Shown: positions 25,648-34,585, counted from the first letter of the stretch. The stretch: 37,131 nt of DNA from JBGAWK01 sp044227665 (GCA_044227665.1 JBGAWK010000021.1:1-37131); one strand, 5' to 3'. The notes: generated by a model from the sequence alone, not told the origin. Made by a program: numbers and translations.

Positions 25648-26433
25648 AACTTCTTCCGACAATACGCCCTGCATATACAAGCGAGCATATCCACTCATGA
25701 GTACTCTGTCTCCCATAGAGGCACACCATAATTTACCTTTACGTGCTGACAGTTGCTCTGCGTATAGAAGATTTTTCTGCAATATATTAGCCCAATAGGG
25801 TACTAATACACAATGGGCAGAACCCGTAACGGGATCTTCTGCAATACCTACATGTGGCGCAAAAAACCTAGATACAAAGTCCACATTACCTTCGCCTTTC
25901 GCAGTCACAATTACATCCTTGTCTATATTATCTATCTTAAAAACACCTGTAGAAATTTGCAATATGGCATCTACACTTTCCATGACTACTACATACTTAT
26001 GGGGCGTTGCAAACACTTGTTCTATTCCGTTGGGCAATAACGCTCTAATAGCTGTGTAGTCCGAAACTTCTTCCATAGTGATTTCTGGAAAATCCAATCT
26101 CATTTTGTCACCATCCTTATCCACTTTCAATATTCCTGATTTGCTATAAAATAAAATTTCTAAACCACCATGCTCCAATATTTCCCATAACACATACGCA
26201 CTGGCTAAGGTAGCATGTCCACACAAATTAATCTCGGTGGTAGGGGTAAACCAGCGTATGGCATAGCCATCATCCTGTGGAACAAAAAATACGGTCTCGC
26301 TAAGGTTATTCTCAGCTGCAATCTTCTGCATTAGTGCTTCAGGCAACCATTGAACCAAAGGGACTACTGCGGCGGGATTGCCTCCAAATACCTTATCCGT
26401 AAATGCATCTACATAATATATATCTTGTGACAT
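25636..26433 (-). CDS. PhzF-family isomerase
   Basis: A 265-residue cytoplasmic enzyme of the PhzF/diaminopimelate-epimerase fold. The signature DAFTDKVFGGNPAAVV is at residues 9-24. The catalytic Glu lies in NNLSETVFF, GHATLA follows near 73, and DPVTGSAHC near 204. Such proteins are widespread and mostly of unknown substrate; nothing nearby suggests phenazine synthesis. A possible small ORF lies just upstream on the same strand. Confidence 0.9.
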   Translation of the reverse strand: MSQDIYYVDAFTDKVFGGNPAAVVPLVQWLPEALMQKIAAENNLSETVFFVPQDDGYAIRWFTPTTEINLCGHATLASAYVLWEILEHGGLEILFYSKSGILKVDKDGDKMRLDFPEITMEEVSDYTAIRALLPNGIEQVFATPHKYVVVMESVDAILQISTGVFKIDNIDKDVIVTAKGEGNVDFVSRFFAPHVGIAEDPVTGSAHCVLVPYWANILQKNLLYAEQLSARKGKLWCASMGDRVLMSGYARLYMQGVLSEEVLIA

Positions 26434-26462
26434 TTTTTTTACATAAATTTAGGTGATTTATT

Positions 26463-26564
26463 TTATAAAGTAGAACATACGTAATTTAACTTCTTGTAAT
26501 ATCTTTTGATAGTTTTGATTTCAAAAGGTTCTGAATCGAAAGGCAACCCTCCTATGAAGCACAT
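26463..26564 (-). CDS. Possible small protein or gene remnant upstream of phzF
   Basis: A minus-strand frame of 33 codons starts with ATG TGC TTC and ends TAA, 29 bases before the phzF start. The frame stays open upstream to about 26603 without another ATG. The predicted chain contains FIGGLPFDSEPFEIK and a Lys/Tyr-rich end, a protein-like composition in an otherwise AT-rich gap. I do not recognise it. It may be a genuine small protein, the remnant of a longer gene, or chance. Confidence 0.25.
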   Translation of the reverse strand: MCFIGGLPFDSEPFEIKTIKRYYKKLNYVCSTL

Positions 26565-26663
26565 GCCAAATCCACTAGAATAATCTGCTTTCGCTTTTAA
26601 CTTTTAGTAGAATATAAGCGAATTATTTGTCATATTTAGCCACTTCTCCTTACTTTAGTATCT

Positions 26664-28472
26664 GTGAAATTCGGTAGCATTCTATCCCTTATAGTATTAA
26701 TTGGATTCTATATCATACTTTCTGCTCAAAAACCTTCATCTATGGATAATTTGCACAAAAAGATGCTCAAGGATATCTCGGCATTTGAATCCCAACTTAC
26801 TTTATTTGAAAATAAAATTGAAAAACATGAATCTGAAGGACATATTGCAATATCATTTTATACTTTATGTAAAATATTCAAAAGAATAGAGCCATTCCTT
26901 CTCTACTATGACGCTGACCGCTATGAATATTTCAATGGAGCTCCTATCATGCGTTTGGACAAACAGATTCCCGGTTATAGGCTTACTACTCCGGAAGGAC
27001 TTCAGGTCATAGAACAAAAGATTACTGGAGACTCCATTCCCTACACCGAAATATTAGAAATTTGCCATTCCCTCACCTATCAAATCCATCTTTGGAAATC
27101 GTCAATCCAAAGTGCCTCTGTCTCCATTTCTGATGTAATTAAATCTCTATATCTGCAAACCATCTATATAGAAACATTAGGATTATCTGGATTTGACAGA
27201 ATAAATAAAAAATATGTGGCCACAGAACAATCACAAAGTATTAGGGTGATTTATGACTATATATCCCTTCTCGGGGATGATATTCTTTTAACAAAAAAAA
27301 TAAAAAAAGAACTAAAGCAAATCGAATGTTTCCTTACCAAAGAACTGCAATCTCCTTTTTCGGAAATTGACAGATTAAAAATCACTAAATTAGGCTTACA
27401 GCCTCTAAGAAAGATACTTATTTCTCTCAACACAGAAAACGCTAAACCCTATTATTCACCTATTAATTTCCATAGCCATTCGCTATATGACAGCCTTTTT
27501 CTAAATTCAAATTTTTATGCTGCTAAAGGCTATTACAATCAAGTAGAGGGTGAAATACCTTCTAAAGAACTCATACAGCTAGGTCGGCAATTATTTTCTG
27601 ATTCTATACTTTCTTCTACTGCTAAGCTATCTTGTTCTAGTTGCCACAAACCTGAACAAGCATTTACAGATGGCTTGGCTAAGAGTATCAGCAATACCGA
27701 AAATTCATTTTTGGACAGAAATACGCCTACTGTACGCTATGCTGCATATCAATCTGCGCTACTCTATGACTTGAGTGCGGCAAGTCTCGAAGATCAACTT
27801 TCCCATGTAATTGTTAATAAGAAAGAATTTAATACCAGCTATACAGCACTATTACAAAATATTGCCAAGAAATCACAATACATTTCTCAGTTTTCGTCAC
27901 TCTTTCCCGAGTATGGTAATAATGCAATACAAATATTTACGGTCAATAAAGCTCTGGCAGCTTATGTACGAAGTCTTGGCAGTTTCAATAGTGAATTTGA
28001 CAGCTATATGCGTGAAGAAGCTACTATCAGCGATGATGCCTACAAAGGCTACAACCTATTTATGGGCAAGGCAGGCTGCGGCACCTGTCACTTTCCGCCA
28101 CATTTTGGGGGATTGCGTCCCCCTCATTATACAGAAACCGAAGCCGAAAATATAGGTGTATGGGCAAATTTCGACACCCTCCACCCTATCATAGATAGTG
28201 ATGACGGGGTTTATAACTTTACAAAAAATGAGTATTTCAAAGGGCAGTTCAAAGTATCGAATTTGAGAAATATTTCGCTGACAGCTCCATACATGCACAA
28301 TGGTGCTTTTGCCACATTGGAACAAATATTGACCTTCTACGATAAAGGGGGGGCCAAAGGTATGGGCTTGAACAACCCCAATCAGACACTGTCCGAGGAA
28401 GCTCTACATTTGTCTGTGGATGAAACACAAGCTATTATAGCTTTTTTACATACTTTAAGTGATAGAAAATAG
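26664..28472 (+). CDS. Di-haem cytochrome c peroxidase with long N-terminal domain
   Basis: A 602-residue periplasmic protein. A GTG start gives a signal peptide (1-21, ending LSAQ). Residues 22-290 are an all-helical region with no haem motif, and the CcpA/MauG-type domain begins near 300. Haem sites are Cys324-Ser-Ser-Cys327-His328 and Cys472-Gly-Thr-Cys475-His476. NLRNISLTAPYMHNG is a family hallmark. Classical peroxidases have about 330 residues; this extended form is found in Bacteroidota. It may detoxify peroxide using cytochrome c electrons, but MauG-like oxidation of a partner is possible. It has no operon partner. Confidence 0.82.
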   Translation: MKFGSILSLIVLIGFYIILSAQKPSSMDNLHKKMLKDISAFESQLTLFENKIEKHESEGHIAISFYTLCKIFKRIEPFLLYYDADRYEYFNGAPIMRLDKQIPGYRLTTPEGLQVIEQKITGDSIPYTEILEICHSLTYQIHLWKSSIQSASVSISDVIKSLYLQTIYIETLGLSGFDRINKKYVATEQSQSIRVIYDYISLLGDDILLTKKIKKELKQIECFLTKELQSPFSEIDRLKITKLGLQPLRKILISLNTENAKPYYSPINFHSHSLYDSLFLNSNFYAAKGYYNQVEGEIPSKELIQLGRQLFSDSILSSTAKLSCSSCHKPEQAFTDGLAKSISNTENSFLDRNTPTVRYAAYQSALLYDLSAASLEDQLSHVIVNKKEFNTSYTALLQNIAKKSQYISQFSSLFPEYGNNAIQIFTVNKALAAYVRSLGSFNSEFDSYMREEATISDDAYKGYNLFMGKAGCGTCHFPPHFGGLRPPHYTETEAENIGVWANFDTLHPIIDSDDGVYNFTKNEYFKGQFKVSNLRNISLTAPYMHNGAFATLEQILTFYDKGGAKGMGLNNPNQTLSEEALHLSVDETQAIIAFLHTLSDRK

Positions 28473-28520
28473 CTATATTTTTATAATAAAATCACTTATG
28501 TATTGTTATAACACAGATAT

Positions 28521-29174
28521 TTGCAGCGAAATCATACTTTGCAGAACAAATTCATTACCATAGAAGGAAATATAGGCTCAGGCAAGACTACCTTAGCACG
28601 CTTATTGTCCGAGACGCACAACGGCAGGCTGCTACTGGAAGCCTATGACGACAATCCATTTCTACCTAAGTTCTATCAGCATCCCGAAAAATATGCCCTA
28701 CAGACAGAGATGGCATTCCTGCTGGAACGCTACCAGCAGATGTTGAAAATTATGGCAGAGCCTACCCTATTCAATAATTTTACGGTATCGGACTATATGT
28801 TTACAAAAAGTCTGCTTTTTGCAAAAATGAACCTCAGCAGTCAGGATTATAAGCTCTACCACAGTTTTTTTAAACATATAGAGAAAAAAATATTAAAGCC
28901 TGAGATTATCTACTACCTCCACGTAGATACTGAAATTCTTATGAGAAACATAAAGAAGAGGGGTCGCCCCTTCGAGCAGGGCATCCAAAAACCCTACCTC
29001 AACCGCATAGAAAAAATGTATTTCAACTATTTCAAGCAGAGCCACCACCCTACCATTGTAATCATAAATGTAGGGGAAAAAGACTGGGTACAGGATGCAT
29101 TTGCATATCAGTCCTTATTGACTATATTTGACCAAGATTATGCATCTGAAAAAATTCATTATGTAACTTTTTAA
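28521..29174 (+). CDS. Deoxynucleoside kinase
   Basis: A 217-residue salvage kinase of the dCK/dGK type, which phosphorylates deoxynucleosides with ATP. The P-loop is GNIGSGKTT (16-24). The substrate-side LLEAYDDNPFL and the lid segment RGRPFEQGIQKPYL with its arginines are typical. The first codon is TTG at 28521; a second TTG at 28539 gives MQNKFITIEGN, the start most like relatives, so the true start is uncertain by six codons. PPK2 begins 10 bases downstream. Confidence 0.87.
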   Translation: MQRNHTLQNKFITIEGNIGSGKTTLARLLSETHNGRLLLEAYDDNPFLPKFYQHPEKYALQTEMAFLLERYQQMLKIMAEPTLFNNFTVSDYMFTKSLLFAKMNLSSQDYKLYHSFFKHIEKKILKPEIIYYLHVDTEILMRNIKKRGRPFEQGIQKPYLNRIEKMYFNYFKQSHHPTIVIINVGEKDWVQDAFAYQSLLTIFDQDYASEKIHYVTF

Positions 29175-29184
29175 AAACTGTAAT

Positions 29185-29928
29185 ATGCCCTATATTCAAT
29201 TATCTACCCTCGACACTTGTCCGCCTAAGGATTTGGATAAAGATTCATGTAAAGAAAAAACGGAAAAGTACATAGAAGAAATTGCAGAACTACAAAATAG
29301 ACTTTATGCTTCTCAAAAATCCGGACTACTTATCATCTTGCAAGGCATGGATGGCTCAGGAAAAGATGGTGCTGTAAAAAAAGTATTTACACATGTAAAT
29401 CCTATGGGTGTAAAAGTATTCAGTTTCAAAAAGCCTACTGAAGAAGAATTTGCTCATGATTTTCTTTGGCGTATTCATAAAGTATGCCCAGATAAAGGGA
29501 TGATACATATATTCAACCGATCGCATTACGAGGATATTCTTATCCAGCGAGTACACAAGTGGATAGATAATGATACGGTACAACGTCGTAAAGAGTCTAT
29601 CAATGACTTTGAAAAACATCTTTCTAGAAATGGAACTGTGATACTCAAGTTCTACCTACATATTTCCAAAGAAGAGCAATTGGAAAGACTCGAAGAGCGT
29701 AAGACCAACCCCGAAAAGATGTGGAAATATAATGCCGATGACTTAAAAGAACGGGAATTATGGGATGAGTATATGCTAGCCTACGAAGACGCTATAGATA
29801 ATTGCAGTAAGTATGCCGAGTGGCACGTCATACCTGCCGACAAGAACTGGTATAAAGAATACCTCATCAGCAAAGCTGTACATAAGGCGCTGACAGATTT
29901 GCAACTAGAATATCCTAAATTAGCCTAA
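29185..29928 (+). CDS. Polyphosphate kinase 2 family protein
   Basis: A 247-residue cytoplasmic nucleotide kinase of the PPK2 family, which transfers phosphate between polyphosphate and nucleotides. Walker A is GMDGSGKD (54-61), followed by GAVKKVF. HIFNRSHYEDIL carries the Walker B region, and the lid is EERKTNPEKMWKY. Single-domain size suggests a class that makes nucleoside di- or triphosphates from AMP or ADP. It is placed between a deoxynucleoside kinase and folB with gaps of 10 and 0 bases, a small nucleotide-metabolism operon. Confidence 0.88.
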   Translation: MPYIQLSTLDTCPPKDLDKDSCKEKTEKYIEEIAELQNRLYASQKSGLLIILQGMDGSGKDGAVKKVFTHVNPMGVKVFSFKKPTEEEFAHDFLWRIHKVCPDKGMIHIFNRSHYEDILIQRVHKWIDNDTVQRRKESINDFEKHLSRNGTVILKFYLHISKEEQLERLEERKTNPEKMWKYNADDLKERELWDEYMLAYEDAIDNCSKYAEWHVIPADKNWYKEYLISKAVHKALTDLQLEYPKLA

Positions 29929-30285
29929 ATGCTAATGAAAATTGGCATAGCCAAAATGCAGTTTAGCGCACCCTTAGGCGTATATGAAGAAGAACGTGCC
30001 AATGGCAATGACTTAGAAATAAGCATCCACATGGACGTAGATGTGAGAGAAAAAGCATATCTCCACGATAGATTGGAAGGCACTGTAGATTATGCAATCT
30101 GCCATCAAATTTGTAGTAAAATCTTGGAAAAGCCCATACAGCTCTTGGAATATGCGGCCTTTGCCATAGCCAAGGCTACAAAAGAGATATCTCCTCGCAT
30201 ACATTCTGTACACGTTAAAATCACAAAAACACATCCCCCTATAGATGTGCAAGGCGTTCATACGTATGTAGAAGTGGTATTATGA
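29929..30285 (+). CDS. folB: Dihydroneopterin aldolase
   Basis: A 118-residue enzyme of folate synthesis that cleaves 7,8-dihydroneopterin to 6-hydroxymethyl-dihydropterin. The early GVYEEERANGNDLEISI segment, the LEYAAFAIA helix and the final VHVKITKTHPP strand with the catalytic Lys region match the family. It starts directly after the PPK2 stop; an ATG at 29935 is an alternative start. Its last 28 bases overlap the PabC-like gene on the other strand, so two folate-related genes meet tail to tail. Confidence 0.87.
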   Translation: MLMKIGIAKMQFSAPLGVYEEERANGNDLEISIHMDVDVREKAYLHDRLEGTVDYAICHQICSKILEKPIQLLEYAAFAIAKATKEISPRIHSVHVKITKTHPPIDVQGVHTYVEVVL

Positions 30286-31064
30286 CCAAATAACTGTTGT
30301 ATGAGCTGCAGTGTGCTTGCAATAGGCTTCTCAATACCCATAAATGTCGCAACAGGACGTATCCCTCTGACGACATTAGTTAAAAATATTTCATCAGCAC
30401 TTTCTAAATCTTGGATATACACTTCCTTTTCTATTATGGTATAGCCCAAGCCTTTAGCCTCTTGCAAAAGATACGATTTCATCACCCCTTCAATACCTTC
30501 ATGCGTAAGTAAGGGAGTAAAAACTGTACCATCTTTGAAATAGAATAGGTTACTTATAGTACCTTCAATGAGATGTTGGGAAGCATTGCATAAGATAACT
30601 TCATCGTAATGATGAAGATGGGCATATCTAATAGCTTTTGCATAAAAATCTCTCGATATATATTTGATAACAGAATTAGAATCCAAAAATGCTGCATCAT
30701 AGACGCCTAGGCGCAATCGTTCCATAGTAGAAGCATAATGGCTAATAGGCAACTTTCCCAATTGCATAAAAATAGAAAAGTCTCCCTGTTCCATAGGCGC
30801 AAAAACTATTTTCACCCTCGCTTCAATTAATCCCAATTTGCATAAAAAAACTTCAGTATCATTCAGTAAAGCTAAAAAGTCTACGCCAGATTGAGTCTGA
30901 TATATATTTAAAGTTTTACTAAATCTTTTATAGTGTAAGTTTTTGAAATACAATATATTATTATAATATTTAAAAGTCTCGAAAAAGCCTTTCTCTCCGA
31001 GTGAAAAACAGATACCTTCCGTCCAAAGTTTATCCTTCTCCATCCATTGATACCATGTCTCCAT
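30258..31064 (-). CDS. Class IV aminotransferase, aminodeoxychorismate lyase-like
   Basis: A 268-residue PLP enzyme of fold type IV. The PLP lysine is probably Lys134 in SVIKYISR, and the cofactor loop EGTISNLFY (Glu167) and the TNVVRGIRPV stretch are typical. The size and lack of BCAT-specific residues point to 4-amino-4-deoxychorismate lyase (PabC), which makes p-aminobenzoate for folate, in keeping with folB opposite; a branched-chain aminotransferase cannot be excluded. The frame opens with a GTG at 31079, but the ATG at 31064 sits 4 bases after a TACTTTG box. Confidence 0.75.
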   Translation of the reverse strand: METWYQWMEKDKLWTEGICFSLGEKGFFETFKYYNNILYFKNLHYKRFSKTLNIYQTQSGVDFLALLNDTEVFLCKLGLIEARVKIVFAPMEQGDFSIFMQLGKLPISHYASTMERLRLGVYDAAFLDSNSVIKYISRDFYAKAIRYAHLHHYDEVILCNASQHLIEGTISNLFYFKDGTVFTPLLTHEGIEGVMKSYLLQEAKGLGYTIIEKEVYIQDLESADEIFLTNVVRGIRPVATFMGIEKPIASTLQLIQQLFGHNTTSTYV

Positions 31065-31294
31065 ACCCCAAAGTAACACAATATAGCTAATTTATTCAAG
31101 AAAAAGTTTGGAATAACGAGCCTTGAGATTCTTAGTGCCAAGAGCCAAAACTTTTTATTTGTATGGGATAAAGTGTACCTGGTATTGAACATTATGGATA
31201 GTAGGATTTTATCCCCTACTGGATAGCGAAGCCCTCACCTCTCTACCGAAGGGAGAGATCTAGAGTCGCCAACAGCCATCAGTCTGAGGTATAT

Positions 31295-31909
31295 TTATTT
31301 TTTTCTGTAGTCACCTCGTTTCCAAGCACTTATAAAATCTGCCCATGCAAAGGGGTTCATAATATTTTGGGGCTTCTGCTGCCCCTGAGCATAATAGCTG
31401 GCTACTTGTGCTTTCGCATACTGATCAAAGTTTTCGTTGCCATCATACAGCATAGACATGCGATAAGGCTCTAGGCGGGAATTGGACAGCGTTTGCATGG
31501 CCAAATCTTGCAAGTCATTGGGTACTTCTAGATTTATGATAGCCTGTCGCAATTGGTGCGGTGCCGGTAGTGGGTATATCACTACTTCGTCCAAAAGATA
31601 TGCCTCCCTAGAGAGCGTAATATCCTTAAATAAGGAACTGCCTTCCATTGCAGGTGGTATCACAATCTTTTGGGATATATAGCCTAGAGAGCGTATGGTC
31701 ACCGTGTCGCCTTTGGCAGCTACAAAGGAATAAAAACCCTCAGCATTGGTAAAAGTACCTCTATACTGCTTTTCGATATAGACAGCGCAATAGGGTATGG
31801 GAGACTGGCTTAAAGAATCCTTTATAATGCCAGAAAACTGTATTACAGCCTTTTGCGCCATCATATTAGCAGCAATTATCCACAAAGCCCCTATAAATAT
31901 TCCCCTCAT
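31295..31909 (-). CDS. Secreted CarboxypepD-regulatory-like domain protein
   Basis: A 204-residue protein with a signal peptide (about 1-18, cleaved near MMAQ). It has a carboxypeptidase-regulatory-like beta domain (FSGIIKDSLSQSPIPYCAVY through VTIRSLGYISQKIVIP, about 24-85) and an alpha-rich tail. The domain is the same type found at the start of TonB receptors, but no receptor follows. Such short proteins are common in Bacteroidota, of unknown role. A 215-base gap without a clear gene separates it from the PabC-like gene; that gap holds only short inverted repeats (31165-31215 and 31239-31257). Confidence 0.7.
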   Translation of the reverse strand: MRGIFIGALWIIAANMMAQKAVIQFSGIIKDSLSQSPIPYCAVYIEKQYRGTFTNAEGFYSFVAAKGDTVTIRSLGYISQKIVIPPAMEGSSLFKDITLSREAYLLDEVVIYPLPAPHQLRQAIINLEVPNDLQDLAMQTLSNSRLEPYRMSMLYDGNENFDQYAKAQVASYYAQGQQKPQNIMNPFAWADFISAWKRGDYRKK

Positions 31910-31967
31910 GATTACAAACTTGCGAAGGTAAGCCTAAAACTATACCCGATGATTACCTTAACAAAAT

Positions 31968-32000
31968 TTATAGATATAGAAAGGCCTTTTTTATCTATAA
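31968..32000. repeat. Inverted repeat in the accC upstream region
   Basis: TTATAGATA and its complement, separated by 15 bases whose core is GAAAGGCCTTTT, form an interrupted near-palindrome in the region between the divergent accC and carboxypeptidase-like genes. It may be an operator. Its AAAGGCCTTT centre recurs in the large palindrome at the right edge of the window. Confidence 0.45.
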
Positions 32001-32055
32001 TTTATCAAAAAATACATTTCAGTCCATAAATATTTTCGTTTTAGTCAATACCGCT

Positions 32056-32063
32056 TACCTTTG
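32056..32063 (+). promoter_or_regulatory. -7 box for the biotin carboxylase gene
   Basis: TACCTTTG matches TAnnTTTG exactly and ends 5 bases before the ATG at 32069, so the transcript should be leaderless or nearly so. Confidence 0.45.
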
Positions 32064-32068
32064 CATAT

Positions 32069-33556
32069 ATGCAGAAAAAAATCAGCAAGATACTAGTAGC
32101 AAATAGAGGGGAAATAGCATTGCGCGTGATGAAGACAGCAAAGTTGATGGGAATAAAAACGGTAGCAGTGTATTCCGATGCCGATAGAAAAGCTCCCCAT
32201 GTAAGGTATGCCGATGAGGCTTTTCATATCGGAGCATCTCCATCCAAATCTTCCTATCTACTAATAGACAAAATAATAGATGTAGCCATCAAATCTGGTG
32301 CTGATGCCGTACATCCTGGATATGGGTTCTTGTCGGAGAATGCACAATTTTCTGCAGCTTGTATAGCTGCCGGCATCATCTTCATCGGACCATCCTCTAA
32401 GGCTATTGAAATTATGGGATCAAAATTAGCCTCCAAGCAAGCTGTGTCCGTATTTGATGTACCCATGGTGCCTGGCACGGACAAGGCTGTAACTTCGGCA
32501 GAAGAGGCATCGGCGATTGCATCCACTATAGGTTATCCCGTACTCATAAAAGCATCGGCAGGCGGCGGTGGTAAAGGTATGCGCATAGTAGAAAACCCCG
32601 AGGAACTAGAAGAACAGATGCAGTTGGCTATAAGCGAGGCTACCTCCGCTTTCGGCGACGGCAGTGTTTTTGTAGAAAAGTATATTACTTCTCCGCGACA
32701 TATAGAAATACAAATACTGGGTGATACACGTGGCAATATAGTATATCTCTTTGAGCGGGAATGTAGTATCCAACGACGCCATCAGAAAGTAGTGGAAGAA
32801 GCTCCTTCCAGCGTGCTTACACCCGAAAAAAGAAGGAAAATGGGCGAAGCGGCTGTAAAAGTGGCACAATCTGTGAATTATACTGGCGCAGGTACCGTAG
32901 AGTTTATCTTGGATGCGAATCACGATTTCTATTTTTTGGAGATGAATACACGCTTACAGGTAGAGCATCCTGTCACAGAGATGATTACAGGCATAGATCT
33001 AGTACGTGAGCAGATTCAGATAGCAGAAGGATTGCCTATATCCTTTCGGCAGGAAGAGCTTACCATAAATGGTCATGCTATAGAGCTGAGGGTATATGCC
33101 GAAGATCCTGAAAATAATTTTCTACCCGATATTGGCAAGCTAAATGTATATAAGCTGCCGGAATCTTCGTTTATCAGAGTAGATGATGGGGTAGAACAAG
33201 GCATGGACATTCCCATATATTACGATCCTATGTTGTCGAAACTAATAGTTCACGGAGTAAATAGAGCTGATGCCATCCAAAAGATGCTTTTTGCCATAAA
33301 AACCTATACTATAAAAGGTGTAAAGACCACTTTGCCTTTTGGAGAATTTGTGATGAAACATTCGGCATTCCTTACCGGAAATTTCAATACCAAATTTGTG
33401 GATTTATATTTCCATCCAAATGTATTTGACGAAAATGAAGCCTTAGCCGCAGTAATTGCCGCAGTATTAGTACATGATGGACACAATGAAGAGCATCTTG
33501 TAACAGAGCCTGGCAACCTCAGTCAGCATAGTCGCTGGTTGCAAAATAGAAGCTGA
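32069..33556 (+). CDS. accC: Biotin carboxylase subunit (acetyl/propionyl-CoA carboxylase)
   Basis: A 495-residue ATP-grasp biotin carboxylase, which carboxylates biotin on a carrier protein. The N-terminal KILVANRGEIALRV, the ATP-binding Gly-rich loop KASAGGGGKGMR (about 161-172), and EMNTRLQVEHPVTEM (about 291-305) are all present. It is about 45 residues longer than Escherichia coli AccC, as in propionyl-CoA or long Bacteroidota forms, and lacks a fused biotin domain. No carrier (accB) or carboxyltransferase gene is nearby, so which acyl-CoA it serves is open. Confidence 0.88.
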   Translation: MQKKISKILVANRGEIALRVMKTAKLMGIKTVAVYSDADRKAPHVRYADEAFHIGASPSKSSYLLIDKIIDVAIKSGADAVHPGYGFLSENAQFSAACIAAGIIFIGPSSKAIEIMGSKLASKQAVSVFDVPMVPGTDKAVTSAEEASAIASTIGYPVLIKASAGGGGKGMRIVENPEELEEQMQLAISEATSAFGDGSVFVEKYITSPRHIEIQILGDTRGNIVYLFERECSIQRRHQKVVEEAPSSVLTPEKRRKMGEAAVKVAQSVNYTGAGTVEFILDANHDFYFLEMNTRLQVEHPVTEMITGIDLVREQIQIAEGLPISFRQEELTINGHAIELRVYAEDPENNFLPDIGKLNVYKLPESSFIRVDDGVEQGMDIPIYYDPMLSKLIVHGVNRADAIQKMLFAIKTYTIKGVKTTLPFGEFVMKHSAFLTGNFNTKFVDLYFHPNVFDENEALAAVIAAVLVHDGHNEEHLVTEPGNLSQHSRWLQNRS

Positions 33557-33560
33557 CAAC

Positions 33561-34484
33561 ATGAATATTGATTTTCAAAAGGAATCTTTCTATCAACTCG
33601 ACAAGTTGGACATGCTGGCAAGGCAGGTGGTGGAAGGCTTTATGATAGGCTTGCACAAGAGTCCTTTTCACGGTTTTTCTGTAGAATTTGCAGAACATAG
33701 GCTACATAATCTTGGTGACAATATCAAGGATATAGATTGGAAAGTCTATGCTCGTACTGACAAGATGTACGTGAAAAAATTTGAAGAAGAAACCAACTTG
33801 CGATGTCAGATAGTCTTAGATGTTTCTGCTTCCATGTATTTTCCTAATGATGACACATTTAAAGGCTATAATAAGATAGAATTTTCTTCGGTATCCTCGG
33901 CAGCACTGATGTATATGCTACGCAAACAGAGAGATGCCGTAGGACTCACGGTCTTTGATGAAAACATACGCTTTCATACTGCTGCCCGCGTGAACTTACA
34001 GCACCATAAGCTACTGCAAAATTATCTCTATAAGATATTAAAAGAACAGAAGCCACAGCCTAACACCTCTTTGTCAAAAAGCTTGCATCATGTTGCAGAT
34101 GCACTGCCTATGCGGTCTGTGATTGTAATATTTTCTGATGCCATCAGCAATAATGAAGATAGCGAAAAGCTTTTTAGTGCATTCCAGCATTTGAAGCACA
34201 ATAAGCACGAAGTTATATTTTTCAATGTAGTCTATGCCCGTCAGGAATTAGATTTAGACTTCCCCTCCCGACCTTACAAATTTATAGATGTAGAGACAGG
34301 ACAAGTGCAAAAAGTACATGCTGGAAGGGTAAGAGAGCTATATAGTGAAGCAGCACACCGCTACCGCAATGAACTGGCACTAAAATGCGCACAGTATAAT
34401 ATAGATTTTATTGATGCAGATATAGAAAAGGGGTTTGAACAAGTACTAATGACATACTTAGTAAAGCGTTCAAAACTTTTGTGA
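33561..34484 (+). CDS. DUF58-domain protein (VWA-like)
   Basis: A 307-residue cytoplasmic protein of the DUF58 family. The signature DIDWKVYARTDKMYVKKFEE is near 60-80, and is followed by a von Willebrand A-like segment with the MIDAS-type LDVSASM near 93 and IVIFSDAIS near 190. Genes of this family often pair with MoxR ATPases, but none is adjacent here; norQ is 16 kb away. It starts 4 bases after accC and is probably in the same transcript. Its function is unknown. Confidence 0.85.
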   Translation: MNIDFQKESFYQLDKLDMLARQVVEGFMIGLHKSPFHGFSVEFAEHRLHNLGDNIKDIDWKVYARTDKMYVKKFEEETNLRCQIVLDVSASMYFPNDDTFKGYNKIEFSSVSSAALMYMLRKQRDAVGLTVFDENIRFHTAARVNLQHHKLLQNYLYKILKEQKPQPNTSLSKSLHHVADALPMRSVIVIFSDAISNNEDSEKLFSAFQHLKHNKHEVIFFNVVYARQELDLDFPSRPYKFIDVETGQVQKVHAGRVRELYSEAAHRYRNELALKCAQYNIDFIDADIEKGFEQVLMTYLVKRSKLL

Positions 34485-34585
34485 TAAATATTCTTCAAGT
34501 ATTTGATGTCAATTTTTTTGTAAAAATCTGATGGACAATAGGGTAAGGGATTTTCCACATCTATTGTGAGCAAATAAATAGAAAG

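Noticed and set aside
31165..31257. Possible remnant of a mobile element in the gap after the PabC-like gene
   Set aside because: Only short inverted repeats (GGGATAAA/TTTATCCC and CTCTC/GAGAG) are visible, with no transposase trace or target duplication, so there is too little to call an element.
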